Source: Clostridia bacterium (GTDB lineage Bacteria; Bacillota; Clostridia; Christensenellales; UBA1242). From it: a stretch of 64,000 nt of DNA. The position numbers and the translations under genes were made by a program. The number at the start of each line of letters is the position of its first letter. Positions within the stretch are counted from its first letter, which is position 1. The stretch is taken from positions 1-64,000 of the forward strand of contig JAAWCQ010000010.1 of assembly GCA_022793335.1 (NCBI GenBank), in the 5' to 3' direction. Under the pieces are notes generated by a model. That model did not search any database, was not told the DNA's origin, and worked only from the letters and a program-made list of their open reading frames with translations. Of the stretch, positions 7,902-17,487 are shown piece after piece.

Positions 7902-9740
7902 TTATTTTATTATTTTGAAATTGTAATATTCTCCGTTGAGAGTTTTAGTGAATTTTGTTGTATTATGCAAGAAGGCGTTCTCAGCATTAGTATCAACTAT
8001 GTTTTTTGCAACCTTGATTGTGTTAAGTCTTGGGGTAGCTATTGGGAGGGTTGTAATTGCGTTGTATACTTTTTCGCTGTCTATTATGAGGGTGAGTATT
8101 CTTGCATCATAAAGTGCGTCCCAGCTGAACTGTTTGACACCTTCTGTAATTGTGAAGCTGTCACAATTGAGGCCTCTGAAGGCTTGGCTTTCAATTATGT
8201 CTACGCTGTATGGAAGCTCTACTTTAGTGATTTTCGACATTGCGAAGGCGCCAAGTCCGATACTCTTTATATGTGAAGCATTTTTTAAAGATACTTCAGA
8301 AACATTTGTAACGCAGAATGCTTGTTTGCCTATTTCGCTTATTCCAAGACCGAATTTTACTGTAGTCAATTTTTCGCAGAACATAAAAGCACTTTCGCCA
8401 ACAATCTGAATAAGGTTGAGGTTGATGCTGGTTAAGTTTGAACAAGAATAAAAGGCATGATCATAGATATTAACAACTTGTTCTAGGTTTATGTCAGTTA
8501 ATTTACTGCAGTATGCAAAGGCGTCGATGCCAATAAATTTTACAGTTTTAGGAAGGGTAACAGTTGTTATATTTTTGCAATTATAGAATGCGCCTGGTTG
8601 AATATAGTTTGTAGTTGCAGGAATATTGAGTGTCCCACTTGGATGAACGCCATTTATATATAATTTGCCATAAATGGCAGGGTTTGAACAGATATTTGTA
8701 AATTGAACTTTCAAATATTGTTCTAAACTGCCTTCATAATAGAAATTCTCAAGGAAGGTAAAGCCGCGAAAAGTATTTGCTTTTATCGATTTTACATCAG
8801 AGGAGAGGGTAAGTTGGTCAATTTTAATATTATTTACATAAAACTCTGTTTCTGTATTCTTGTAATCTGCACTGCCTAAATTATTAAGGAGTGGGGTTGA
8901 AGCATGATTTGCAAAGTTTATTTCAAGCCAGTCGTTTAAGCTTCCGTCAAAATATACATTATCAATAATTAAAACATTTTCAAAGACATCATTTCCGAAA
9001 TTTTTTACATTTTTCCCAAAGCGGAAGTTTGTGATATGGTCATGTCTGAAGGCTGCGTCGGCAATAGTTGTAATTGTTTTTCCTTCAATTTTTTCTGGAA
9101 TGGTGATATCTGTTAAATTCAAGCCTGCATACATTGAAAGTGAGGTGATTGTTGTGCCATCTTCTGAAAGATTGAAGTTTGCTTCAAATTTTGGATAGTA
9201 ATGCACTGTATCTCGAGGAAAAGTGAAGGTTATTGTTTGATCTGGGATAATTAAGCTGTCAAGCTTTTCGTTGTCTGACCAGCCAATGAAGGTATAGCCA
9301 GCCTTGACAGGTTTTTGTAAAGTGAAGCCTTGATTTAGTGGCATTTCGGTTGGGTTTGGATTTGTCGTCCATTCGTCTGTGTGAAAATCAATTTGCACTT
9401 TAAAGTTTTTATCTTCAGTTTTATTGAAAATCGCTGAAATATCTATATTTCTGTTTGGCATGGTGAAATAACCGGTGGTTGTTTCATTGCCGTCAATTAC
9501 ATAATGATCAAATTCATAGCCATCCTCTGCAAAATAGTAAAGAAAAACAGATACGCCGGCTTCAGCTTTGGTTATGCCTTTTGCTTGGTTGCTTGAACCG
9601 TCTAGAGAGGCTTTAACGCTTCCGCCTTCGCAAATAACCATGTTTAAGTGATATTGTTCTGGCTTGCAGGCGGTGAGTAAAAAGGTGCCTGGCAGGATAA
9701 GACAAAATGCCAAAATCAACATTAAAAGCTTTCTTTTAAT
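7902..9740 (-). CDS. BspA-type leucine-rich-repeat lipoprotein
   Basis: This is a secreted, lipid-anchored surface protein. A basic start IKRK is followed by a hydrophobic segment and the lipobox LLTAC. Next comes a region with an InlB B-repeat-like unit (AGYTFIGWSDN) and then a long run of LRR_5/BspA repeats (IGIDAFAYCSKL, IYDHAFYSCSNL, VGESAFMFCEKL). Such proteins mediate adhesion in gut bacteria. The start is uncertain. AGCGAGG lies five bases before an ATT at 9740 and just downstream of a TATACT -10 on the same strand, which favours a rare ATT start. A TTG at 9833 with AAAGAGG upstream would add 31 residues before the basic region, and an ATG at 9722 would remove it. Binding partner unknown. 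Confidence 0.8.
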   Translation of the reverse strand: MKRKLLMLILAFCLILPGTFLLTACKPEQYHLNMVICEGGSVKASLDGSSNQAKGITKAEAGVSVFLYYFAEDGYEFDHYVIDGNETTTGYFTMPNRNIDISAIFNKTEDKNFKVQIDFHTDEWTTNPNPTEMPLNQGFTLQKPVKAGYTFIGWSDNEKLDSLIIPDQTITFTFPRDTVHYYPKFEANFNLSEDGTTITSLSMYAGLNLTDITIPEKIEGKTITTIADAAFRHDHITNFRFGKNVKNFGNDVFENVLIIDNVYFDGSLNDWLEINFANHASTPLLNNLGSADYKNTETEFYVNNIKIDQLTLSSDVKSIKANTFRGFTFLENFYYEGSLEQYLKVQFTNICSNPAIYGKLYINGVHPSGTLNIPATTNYIQPGAFYNCKNITTVTLPKTVKFIGIDAFAYCSKLTDINLEQVVNIYDHAFYSCSNLTSINLNLIQIVGESAFMFCEKLTTVKFGLGISEIGKQAFCVTNVSEVSLKNASHIKSIGLGAFAMSKITKVELPYSVDIIESQAFRGLNCDSFTITEGVKQFSWDALYDARILTLIIDSEKVYNAITTLPIATPRLNTIKVAKNIVDTNAENAFLHNTTKFTKTLNGEYYNFKIIK

Positions 9741-9901
9741 ATATACCTCGCTAAAAAAAAGTATAACACAAACAAGCTTATTTTTAAAGGTTTTTTGAAA
9801 ATTATTTTGAATTAAGATATATATTTTTTGCAAGATAAAAACCTCTTTTTGTTTTATCTAGTAAGAGCTTTTACTAATATTAAAATTCTTTCACGCAAGC
9901 A

Positions 9902-9930
9902 TTGACTTTTCATTTATTTTAATTTATAAT
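9902..9930 (+). promoter_or_regulatory. Promoter giving a leaderless mRNA
   Basis: TTGACT (9902-9907) and TATAAT (9925-9930) are spaced exactly 17 bp. The next gene's ATG is at 9937, seven bases after the -10, which is where transcription should begin. No Shine-Dalgarno sequence can exist between them. Confidence 0.85.
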
Positions 9931-9936
9931 TAAAGT

Positions 9937-10737
9937 ATGAAAGGATTAGAACAAAAAGCACTTGAGTTTGCAACTAAAAAGCATGAAGGGCAATATTTCA
10001 TAGATGGAACAAATAGACCATATATTGAACATTGTGAAGGGGTCTATATTCATCTTTTGACCTATCTTCCAGACAATATTGAAAAGCGTGATATAATTGG
10101 CGCGACAGCATTATTGCATGATACACTTGAAGACACTGACACGACTTATGAAGAGTTGCTTGAAAACTTTGGCAAAGAGGTGGCTGACAATGTTAAGGCG
10201 CTTACCAAAGATGAAAAGCTGCCTTATGAAGACAGGCTTCAAGACAGCATCAATCGAATTTTAGCAACTTCTAAAGAAGCGCAAATGGTTAAGCTTGCTG
10301 ACAGATATTTCAATTTGTTGGATATTCCAAATACTTGGGGCTATGAAAAATGCAAAAGCTATGTGGAAGAAGGCAGGCTTATTCGTGACAGTTTAGGTGA
10401 GAGCAATTTGACTCTTAGAAATCTGCTTAACAACAATATTAAGAAATATTCAAAAAAGCTTGAAAGAAAATATAAGGAGGGCGAATTTATGGAATATTTT
10501 ATGTATGAAGAAAAGCTTCACGCTTATGACAATGATACAACTTTTACTCTTGTCTTTAATAGAGGAAAATGGGAGATTTCTCAACTTAGTTATGCAGAGC
10601 TTTTGCATGAAAATGCTAGAATGCAACCACTTACAGCAAGTGAGGCTAAGCTTATGGCTAAGGTAAGCCCAACGGCTGTAATTGAAAGTATAAAAAAAAC
10701 ATTAAATTATGAAGAAGAGCGAAATCCTTTGGAGTAA
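9937..10737 (+). CDS. HD-domain (p)ppGpp hydrolase-like protein
   Basis: Residues ~1-150 match the hydrolase domain of RelA/SpoT enzymes and small alarmone hydrolases: PYIEHCEGV, the HDxxED motif ATALLHDTLEDTD, FGKEVADNVKALTK and VKLADRYFNL. In that family these residues bind the catalytic metal that removes pyrophosphate from (p)ppGpp-type nucleotides. The remaining ~100 residues are a separate helical/beta region I do not recognise. There is no synthetase domain in this polypeptide, but the next gene, 33 bases downstream, has one. The mRNA appears leaderless. The layout resembles toxSAS toxin-antitoxin pairs in which a hydrolase neutralises a RelA-like toxin. The pairing is inference; the HD call is firm. 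Confidence 0.85.
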   Translation: MKGLEQKALEFATKKHEGQYFIDGTNRPYIEHCEGVYIHLLTYLPDNIEKRDIIGATALLHDTLEDTDTTYEELLENFGKEVADNVKALTKDEKLPYEDRLQDSINRILATSKEAQMVKLADRYFNLLDIPNTWGYEKCKSYVEEGRLIRDSLGESNLTLRNLLNNNIKKYSKKLERKYKEGEFMEYFMYEEKLHAYDNDTTFTLVFNRGKWEISQLSYAELLHENARMQPLTASEAKLMAKVSPTAVIESIKKTLNYEEERNPLE

Positions 10738-10770
10738 AAATTAAAAAATTTCATCTTAAAGGAGTAAAAT

Positions 10771-12009
10771 ATGAGAATTTTGGATAGAAAAATCGAAGAA
10801 TTTTATTCACAAGTGGATGTTGAAAGGGAAGCGCTGCCTACTGAGGACATTGTTGACCCAGGGGCTAAGTCAATTAAGAGCTTGACTGACAAAGTGGTGA
10901 GAAACATTGAAATGTTTAACAATCCAAATTATACTTTGTCAAAAATCGGGGATATGTCAAGATGTTCTATTTTATTTGACTCGTACAGCGAAATGCCTAG
11001 ATTTTTGATGCAACTTAAAGAGTATATCCCAGAAGTGACAGGATATATTTCAAGATTTAATAATGGTTATCGCGGTGTGCATTTGAATTTCAAAATTGAT
11101 GGCGTAAATGTTGAGGTGCAACTTTCTTCTCGTGATGCTTGGGCTGTGAATAAGGCAACCGAGCCAATCTATGTTAAGTGGAGAAACTTTGATAAAGTCA
11201 AAGACTTTGCTGAGATTGTTTCGCTTCAAAGTGAAATTGACAGTTTAATAAATGAAACTGATATGAAAGATATGCCAATTGATATGCTTGAAACTTTGGC
11301 AGAGAAGCAACAAGTTTTGGAAGACAAGAGAAAGGCTTTTAAGAATAATGTCAGTGAGCAGGCAAGGGAAATGAATCTTTGCAAAGACCTTTACAGAGAG
11401 CTGCATGAGGGCGTTGAAAAGAGTGATTTTCATGAATTTGAAAATCAAATTGAATCAATTTTATACAGTTTTTCTGTAAAAGATAAATCTAAGGGCAATG
11501 TTCAACATGATTTCTTTAATGAAACTTTCAGTACGGCAGACGGCAAGGCGAATGCAGAAAAAATTAAAGCAGCGGCTGAAAAGGTGAACAACTTGGCAAG
11601 TCAGGTACAGAATAATCTTATTGAAAAGGCAACAAAGGCGAAAGATATTTCAAGAGCTTCTAATAACCAGCCTTATAGTCTTGAGGAAGGGTCGCTTGCC
11701 TTTAAACTTGCTGAAGCAGGAAAAGTTTATGATAATTTAATGGCTAAGAAATTGCCAGAAGCTGTTCGTAAAGAATATGCAAATATGATTTATTATCAAA
11801 GATACAACACTGTTGTTGGTGCATTTAAGCATAATGAGCAGAATGGTGGAAATCTTGAAAAGAGCGCAAAAGAGATTGTCAGAGATTTCATTCAAGACAA
11901 GATTGACAGCAATGAATATGAAGGCTCGAATGTTGACATTGATTTCTTGGTTGAACGAATTGAAAAAGAAGAAAACAGCAAGTCAGACTTTGTGGATATG
12001 GCAAGATAG
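10771..12009 (+). CDS. RelA/SpoT-synthetase-fold protein
   Basis: The N-terminal ~160 residues carry the RelA/SpoT nucleotidyltransferase pattern: GAKSIKSLTDKV (the K..S..K substrate helix), GDMSRCSILFDS (aspartate at the start of the strand), NGYRGVHLNF and VEVQLSSRDAWA (tyrosine, histidine and catalytic glutamate). The next ~250 residues are helical and unrecognised. Total length is 412 residues, larger than ordinary small alarmone synthetases. AAAGGAG precedes the ATG. It is co-oriented with the upstream hydrolase-like gene and closed by a strong terminator, so the two form a bicistronic unit. It may make an alarmone or, like toxSAS enzymes, pyrophosphorylate tRNA. The sequence alone does not distinguish these. 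Confidence 0.75.
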   Translation: MRILDRKIEEFYSQVDVEREALPTEDIVDPGAKSIKSLTDKVVRNIEMFNNPNYTLSKIGDMSRCSILFDSYSEMPRFLMQLKEYIPEVTGYISRFNNGYRGVHLNFKIDGVNVEVQLSSRDAWAVNKATEPIYVKWRNFDKVKDFAEIVSLQSEIDSLINETDMKDMPIDMLETLAEKQQVLEDKRKAFKNNVSEQAREMNLCKDLYRELHEGVEKSDFHEFENQIESILYSFSVKDKSKGNVQHDFFNETFSTADGKANAEKIKAAAEKVNNLASQVQNNLIEKATKAKDISRASNNQPYSLEEGSLAFKLAEAGKVYDNLMAKKLPEAVRKEYANMIYYQRYNTVVGAFKHNEQNGGNLEKSAKEIVRDFIQDKIDSNEYEGSNVDIDFLVERIEKEENSKSDFVDMAR

Positions 12010-12060
12010 TTTATGTTAAATTAAGCTTTGAATTTTCAAGGTAATAAACGCATTAAAAAT

Positions 12061-12109
12061 AAAAAGGATAAACATGGATTTAAAGTCCAAAATGTTTATC
12101 CTTTTTTTT
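12061..12109 (+). terminator. Terminator after the alarmone gene pair
   Basis: AAGGATAAACAT pairs perfectly with ATGTTTATCCTT around a loop that itself contains GGA/TCC pairing, and is followed by eight T. The remaining spacer up to the convergent small gene at 12337 is AT-rich with nothing recognisable. Confidence 0.9.
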
Positions 12110-12336
12110 GCAATCTTTTTTTTACTTTTAAATAGTTAAGCAGTGTTTATTTTAAATAAAATCCAAGTTGAATTAAATGGCTCTACTTATTTTTCAATAA
12201 AAGATATTTTGTATATATTGGAAGATAATTAAATGATTTTTACAAAAAATTTACGCTTTTTTTTGTTTTTTGATGCTTTTTTCATGTTTTTTGCGCAAAT
12301 TAAATTAAATTACGCAAGTTTTTTTATTTTAATGGA

Positions 12337-12537
12337 TTATTTGCCGCAGCCGTTGCCACATCCGCAAAGTAATAAAAGAAGTATTAAAGTGCAGCAATCC
12401 ATTCCGCAACCACCATTGCCATTACCGCAAAGGCATTGCAAAATCATAATCCATAAAATGAGTGAGCAGCAGTCGCATCCGCCTACTCCAAAACCGTTTC
12501 CGCAGCCACCGCCGCAATTGTTGTTAAAGAAATTCAT
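12337..12537 (-). CDS. Gly/Cys-rich micro-protein with internal repeat
   Basis: AGGAGGAACAC immediately before the ATG gives a near-ideal ribosome binding site, which makes this 66-residue ORF credible. After MNFFNNN the protein has two similar modules, GGCDCCSLILWIMILQCLC and GGCGMDCCTLILLLLLCGC. Each has a CC pair, a hydrophobic stretch of ~10 residues and a CxC, with CGNG linkers. The composition resembles small proteins annotated in Clostridia as chorion-class high-cysteine HCB protein 13, whose role is unknown. It could be membrane-inserted or metal-bound. The opposite-strand Pro-rich frame is only its shadow. Confidence 0.7.
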   Translation of the reverse strand: MNFFNNNCGGGCGNGFGVGGCDCCSLILWIMILQCLCGNGNGGCGMDCCTLILLLLLCGCGNGCGK

Positions 12538-12540
12538 GTG

Positions 12541-13097
12541 TTCCTCCTAAAAAATTTCCTATGTAATTTGGAAGGAAAGTCAAACAACAGCACCACAGGC
12601 ACACTTTATTTAATTGAAAGATTCAGCTTTAAATGACTTAAAGAAAGTTTATTTCTTTTATTGTTAATTCAGTTTATAAGCAAAAAAGTCAATTAAATTT
12701 GTCCCTTAAAAATCAACCATTTATTAAAAAAGATTTTAAATGTTTTCAAGCTTTGGTTGCTTTTAAGTTTCAAAAGCAAGTTTTATGTACTATTTGTGAT
12801 TTTCCTTTCACATTAACATACTACTATTACAACGCAAAATGTGTGCAAGGTTTTTAATTTTTTATATTGTTTTTTCTTATTTTTAATTGTTTTTATTAAA
12901 AATAGGGCTTACTTTAACTTTTTATTGTCTTAATTTAATGGCTTAAAGCTTTAATTTACAACTTTTTTTAAGGCTTATTGCAGGGCTATACTTTTATAAT
13001 TATTTTCTCTTTTAATTTCGACAAAACTAGTGCTTTTTCAACAGCATAAAAGGGTGTGGGAGACACAAAATATTTTTGTTTTTATATAGCAATTTTG
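12541..13097. other. Gene-free AT-rich spacer
   Basis: About 550 bases contain no open frame with a ribosome binding site, no tRNA-like fold and no clear terminator. It should hold the promoter of the leftward micro-protein and other signals, but I cannot identify them. The promoter of the next gene begins at 13098. Confidence 0.6.
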
Positions 13098-13126
13098 TTG
13101 ACTTAATTTTTAAAATGATTTACAAT
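13098..13126 (+). promoter_or_regulatory. Promoter of the large surface protein
   Basis: TTGACT (13098-13103) and TACAAT (13121-13126) are spaced 17 bp. Transcription would start near 13133, and GAGGAG follows before the ATG at 13167. Confidence 0.8.
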
Positions 13127-13166
13127 AAATTGTTAAATAATACATTTGGTAATAGAGGAGATTATT

Positions 13167-16100
13167 ATGATTAAACAAAAATCCAAATTCAATGGACTTA
13201 TCAAGGGAGCTGCGATTGGCTTTGCTTTTGTATTAAGCACAGCTTTCTTTCCTATAAATGCAATTGCAAGTGCAGTTGAGGATTTGACAAGTGCAACTGG
13301 AGTAAATGTAAACAGCATTAAAGTAAATGGTAAAGATGCTGATCTTACAGTTACTAAAGGCGAAACTGTGAAAATTCCAACAGGTGAATATGTTTATAAA
13401 ACTGCTGAAGGCAAGGGCACTCATGAGATTGGCTCTGCTGATACTTCAACAATTTCTTCAAAAGTTGAAGTCTTTTATAAAGCAACTCATGACAGCATTG
13501 ATGTGAAAAGCACTGAAAATGGAAAAACCTTTGTTGCTGACAGAGTTGGCCGTTATACAATCACTTACACTGTTGTTGAAGATGGCATGGAATATTCTTA
13601 TGACCTTACTGTAAAATGCGAAGTAAGCAAAGCAGTTTTCGATTTCCCTGCTGTTGACAAAAACATTATTCCTTCTGTATATGATACAAAGTATACAAAT
13701 AAAGATATCGTTCTTCCTCTTCCTACAGTGAAAGATGAAGATGATGAAGAGCTTATCACAAGCGAAGACAGTGATTATTACACAACTTCAAAAGACACAA
13801 TCACTCTTCCTGAAGGGGATGAGAAAAATGCTTTTGTTCAAATCAGTCTTGCAAACAACACAAATCTTATCTCAATTAAGAAGAATGCGACAACTGGCGA
13901 GTTTTATCTTGCAGGAAGCGACCTTGCTAAGAAAGAGCTTAAAGGACAAGAGCTTAAAGTTGTTTATTCATATTATCAAATGACTGATGGTGCTCCTGTA
14001 TTTGTTTCTTCAACAAGCAAAGCTTTCACTATAAGAGAAGGATATTACCGTCTTGACTCAAGCAAAGAGTGGAGTGAGTCAAACAAGGGTTATGAGCTTG
14101 AAACAAGCTGGTCAACTTCTACTTCAAATATCAGTGCTGTTGTTGGCGTTGAAAAAGAAATTCCAAAGCTTACAGCAACTACAAAATCAACAAACTCTCC
14201 AGCAAATGAAGCTGTTGCAGTTTACTATGATATCGCTGTTTATAAGAGAGGCTCAAACGGCAAATATGATGAGACAAAAAATCTTTATAATGATCTTGTA
14301 ACTGATGGAAAATTTAAAGCTAAAGAAGAGGGCACTTATAAATTTGTTTATTCTGTATTTGATTTCTATGGCAACACTCTTCAAACAAGCAAGACAAGCT
14401 TTGAAATTACAAACATTAAAGATACTCGCTCTGCAAGCGTATATGTATATGATGGTTTGGATGCTTCTTATAATGAAAAAGACAATAATTACAAGAGTGC
14501 ATTAAATCAACTTAAGAGCCAATCTGGAAACCGCAACATTATTATGTATGCAGTTGGTGGAACAGACAACATGGTTGACAAGGATGAGCTTACTTTAAGA
14601 AGAACAATTCTTGACAATACTGGCGTTACAATGTTTAATGTAAATGCTGAAGCTGCTGCAAAAGCTTACAACAGCTACAACTTAATCTTTGCTCCTCAAA
14701 AGGCTGAGGGGGCAAGTGATAGCGCTTCAGTTTATGTTCAAATTGTAAGTGACAACTATGCTCTTAGAAACCAAATGCTTCTTGAAGATAAAAACTTCGA
14801 CCTTACAAGTGAAGCTGCAATTAAGGCTTTCTTCAAATCTCACAAATATCTTCTTGTAACAATGGATGGCAAAGATTTAAGTGGAAACACAATTGTTGAA
14901 AACTTTGATGAAAAGAGCGAAGAATCTGTTAAGAAGATGATTGAAGCTGGTTATGCTTATGTAAAACCAACAAACGAGAAAAGAAAGACTTTCATTGATG
15001 GAACATATACTTTCATCTATGGAGCAAGCGATAATATCAATAATGAGACAACTTCAAGATATTCAGTTGTTGTTTCATCAAACTATGTTGACGAAACAGT
15101 GCCAACATTAAACTTTACAAGTGACCTTCAAGTTGCTTACCAAGGCAATGATGTTATTGAATTTAATGTTGCAACTGCAACTGATGCAACAAGCCAAGAC
15201 ACAAGAATTGAAGCTGTGACTGCTTACAGATATCTTAAAGCAGATAAGACAACTGCAGTTAAGGGCAGTGAAACAACTGAGACATTGAAATATTATGTTG
15301 AAAGAGTTAATTCAAACATTGAGTCTAAGTGGTATGCAAAGACAAACACTGTTGTTGAAAATGACGGATGGTATATAGACAGCAGCAAGTCATCATATAA
15401 AATCAACCTTGCAAACAAACCAAGCGAAGCAAGATATGTTGAAATTCTTGCTTATGCAATCGACGATTATGGCAACGGTGGTTTCTTCAATAAAGTTATC
15501 AGAATTGCTGATGTTCAAGACACAAGAATGCCAACTCTTTACAAGGCTGTTGGTGTGCCTGAAAGCAATGAGAAATTTGATGCTCCAAGCGAAATTACTC
15601 TTCCAACACTTTACTTTGAAGATGACAATGTTGACTATATGTCAGCTGTTGTAAATGTATATAAAGTTGTTCGCGAAGGCGGCAATGTTGTTGGAAAAGT
15701 TGCAATGCAATCTTCAAATATGCGCACAGAGTTTGACACAAACAGAGACAGCTTTATGGTTAAAGCAGGCTCATTCCGTGCTTCTACTGCTGGCGAATAT
15801 CAAGTGGCAATTACAGTAAAAGATGCTGGAAACAACAGCTTTACAACATATTTTAGATATAATGTTGAAGGTGGGGAAGTATTTGAAACTCCAGAAATCG
15901 AAAATATCACTTCTGAAACTATCGAAATTGAAGCTGGAAAAGCTTACTACCTTGTTCCACCAACACTTTCAATAAATGAGTCAGAGGGTTATGGATATAT
16001 TGGTATCGGTGATGATGACGACGCTAAGACAGCAACTTATTATACAACAACCATTTTATCTTCAACTGATGATTATGAGCTTACTAAATACTATTTCACA

Positions 16101-17303
16101 GGAAGCAAGAAGGGCGTTTTCAAACTTCAATATAAGGTATTCTTGATGCAATATTCAAAAGATTCTAAGGTCTTTGCAGCATCAAAAGCTGAGGCTGAGG
16201 CTTCTGATGGAATGATTTATCTTGAAAATGGAAAGCTTCACTATTATAAAAATGGACAAGACTATTTCGTATTTATCAATCCTGTTGAAGATGAAGATGG
16301 CGAAATTGTTGACTATGTTTTAGGCGCAAATACAAGCCTTCAAGGCATTGGAACAGAGCTTGGAAGTGAAGAGAAGAAAGTGCTTGGCGAAATTGTAAAA
16401 GTTTACACTCGTGAAAGCAAAATTCAAACCATCAATGTTGGTGGCGTTGAAATGGATATCACACTTGAAGATGGCATTTACAAAGATTCTTACGAGACTC
16501 TTGGTGAAAAAATCAATATTGTTAAACCAAACAATATCGAGTATAATGGTGAAGGTTATCAGACAAACAATGCTGACTCAACTGTGACCATCACAAAAAC
16601 TTCTGGAAACACAACAACAACACTTGCAACTCTCAACTTTGCTGACTGGGAAAAAGATGTCCCAGAAAACAACACAAACTTTGAAGTTGACGAAAAGGGC
16701 AATGTTAAACTTGTTCTTGCTGACAACGGCAGATATGTTATTCGCTATTCAATTCAAGCAATGGATAAAAACGGCATGAATGTTGGCGATGCAAAGACAG
16801 TTGAATATGCAATTAAAAACGGTGACGTTGTTGCTCCTGAGCTTGAGCTTGGCAAAAACCTCGTTAAAGCAAAATACAGACTTGGCGACACTATGACAAT
16901 CAACCTTGCTGGAATTACTGTTAACGATGCTGTGACAGAAGACAGAAACGAGCTTCTTAAGACAATGAATGTTCGTCTTAAAAACACAACACAAGATTCA
17001 AGTTATATTACTTTGGAAAATGAAGGTAACCCAGAAGATGGAGAATATATCTTCACAAAGAAACTTGAAAGTGCTGGAAGCTATACTCTTACAATCAGCA
17101 TTAAAGATAAGGCTGGCAATGAGACTTCTCAATCAGTTTCATTTGAAGTGTCAACTGATGAAAGCAAAGATATCAATGTTAAAGAAGTTATGGGCGGCGT
17201 AATGATTGGAATTTCTGTTGCTCTTCTTGCAGGCGTTGTAATCTACTTTATTGTAAGTAAAGTTAAACTCGATAAGAAAGAAAAGTCATATAAAGACAAA
17301 TAA
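13167..17303 (+). CDS. Large secreted, membrane-anchored surface protein
   Basis: The 1378-residue product has a signal peptide (KQKSKFNGLIKGAAIGFAF, cleavage near NAIASA). A long Thr/Ser/Asp/Lys-rich ectodomain follows, and a C-terminal transmembrane helix (MIGISVALLAGVVIYFIV) ends in a lysine-rich tail. No LPxTG motif is visible, so anchoring is by the helix. The ectodomain has repeated beta-sandwich-like words (KAGSFRASTAGEYQVAITVKDAGNNS, GSYTLTISIKDKAGNETSQ) typical of bacterial Ig-like modules. I start at 13167 because GAGGAG is six bases upstream; the TTG at 13146 adds seven unsupported residues. It forms a single-gene unit between its own promoter and terminator. The ligand is unknown. 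Confidence 0.85.
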   Translation: MIKQKSKFNGLIKGAAIGFAFVLSTAFFPINAIASAVEDLTSATGVNVNSIKVNGKDADLTVTKGETVKIPTGEYVYKTAEGKGTHEIGSADTSTISSKVEVFYKATHDSIDVKSTENGKTFVADRVGRYTITYTVVEDGMEYSYDLTVKCEVSKAVFDFPAVDKNIIPSVYDTKYTNKDIVLPLPTVKDEDDEELITSEDSDYYTTSKDTITLPEGDEKNAFVQISLANNTNLISIKKNATTGEFYLAGSDLAKKELKGQELKVVYSYYQMTDGAPVFVSSTSKAFTIREGYYRLDSSKEWSESNKGYELETSWSTSTSNISAVVGVEKEIPKLTATTKSTNSPANEAVAVYYDIAVYKRGSNGKYDETKNLYNDLVTDGKFKAKEEGTYKFVYSVFDFYGNTLQTSKTSFEITNIKDTRSASVYVYDGLDASYNEKDNNYKSALNQLKSQSGNRNIIMYAVGGTDNMVDKDELTLRRTILDNTGVTMFNVNAEAAAKAYNSYNLIFAPQKAEGASDSASVYVQIVSDNYALRNQMLLEDKNFDLTSEAAIKAFFKSHKYLLVTMDGKDLSGNTIVENFDEKSEESVKKMIEAGYAYVKPTNEKRKTFIDGTYTFIYGASDNINNETTSRYSVVVSSNYVDETVPTLNFTSDLQVAYQGNDVIEFNVATATDATSQDTRIEAVTAYRYLKADKTTAVKGSETTETLKYYVERVNSNIESKWYAKTNTVVENDGWYIDSSKSSYKINLANKPSEARYVEILAYAIDDYGNGGFFNKVIRIADVQDTRMPTLYKAVGVPESNEKFDAPSEITLPTLYFEDDNVDYMSAVVNVYKVVREGGNVVGKVAMQSSNMRTEFDTNRDSFMVKAGSFRASTAGEYQVAITVKDAGNNSFTTYFRYNVEGGEVFETPEIENITSETIEIEAGKAYYLVPPTLSINESEGYGYIGIGDDDDAKTATYYTTTILSSTDDYELTKYYFTGSKKGVFKLQYKVFLMQYSKDSKVFAASKAEAEASDGMIYLENGKLHYYKNGQDYFVFINPVEDEDGEIVDYVLGANTSLQGIGTELGSEEKKVLGEIVKVYTRESKIQTINVGGVEMDITLEDGIYKDSYETLGEKINIVKPNNIEYNGEGYQTNNADSTVTITKTSGNTTTTLATLNFADWEKDVPENNTNFEVDEKGNVKLVLADNGRYVIRYSIQAMDKNGMNVGDAKTVEYAIKNGDVVAPELELGKNLVKAKYRLGDTMTINLAGITVNDAVTEDRNELLKTMNVRLKNTTQDSSYITLENEGNPEDGEYIFTKKLESAGSYTLTISIKDKAGNETSQSVSFEVSTDESKDINVKEVMGGVMIGISVALLAGVVIYFIVSKVKLDKKEKSYKDK

Positions 17304-17364
17304 TAATTGACAATTTATTAGCAAACTGCGATTTGCTATGCAAGAAAAAATTGAAATTGTTTAT

Positions 17365-17397
17365 AAAAAAAGAGACTAAAATAAAAGTCTCTTTTTT
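17365..17397 (+). terminator. Terminator after the surface protein
   Basis: AAAGAGACT pairs with AGTCTCTTT around a 9-base loop, followed by a run of six T. Confidence 0.9.
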
Positions 17398-17451
17398 ATT
17401 GACACAGTTTGGTTTTTCTTTAAAAAACATTGCTTAAAAGCAAAGTTTTAC

Positions 17452-17480
17452 TTGACTTATAAGGGCTTTTGTGATATATT
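17452..17480 (+). promoter_or_regulatory. rplU operon promoter
   Basis: TTGACT (17452-17457) and TATATT (17475-17480) are spaced 17 bp. Transcription should start near 17487, at the base of the structured leader. Confidence 0.85.
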
Positions 17481-17487
17481 ATTTGAG

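Noticed and set aside
12233..12550. Proline/glutamine-rich frame on the + strand
   Set aside because: It is the complement of the Gly/Cys-rich gene, which has the ribosome binding site.
13354..13560. Antisense frames within the large surface-protein gene
   Set aside because: They are Gln/His-rich shadows of a Thr/Ser-rich reading frame.
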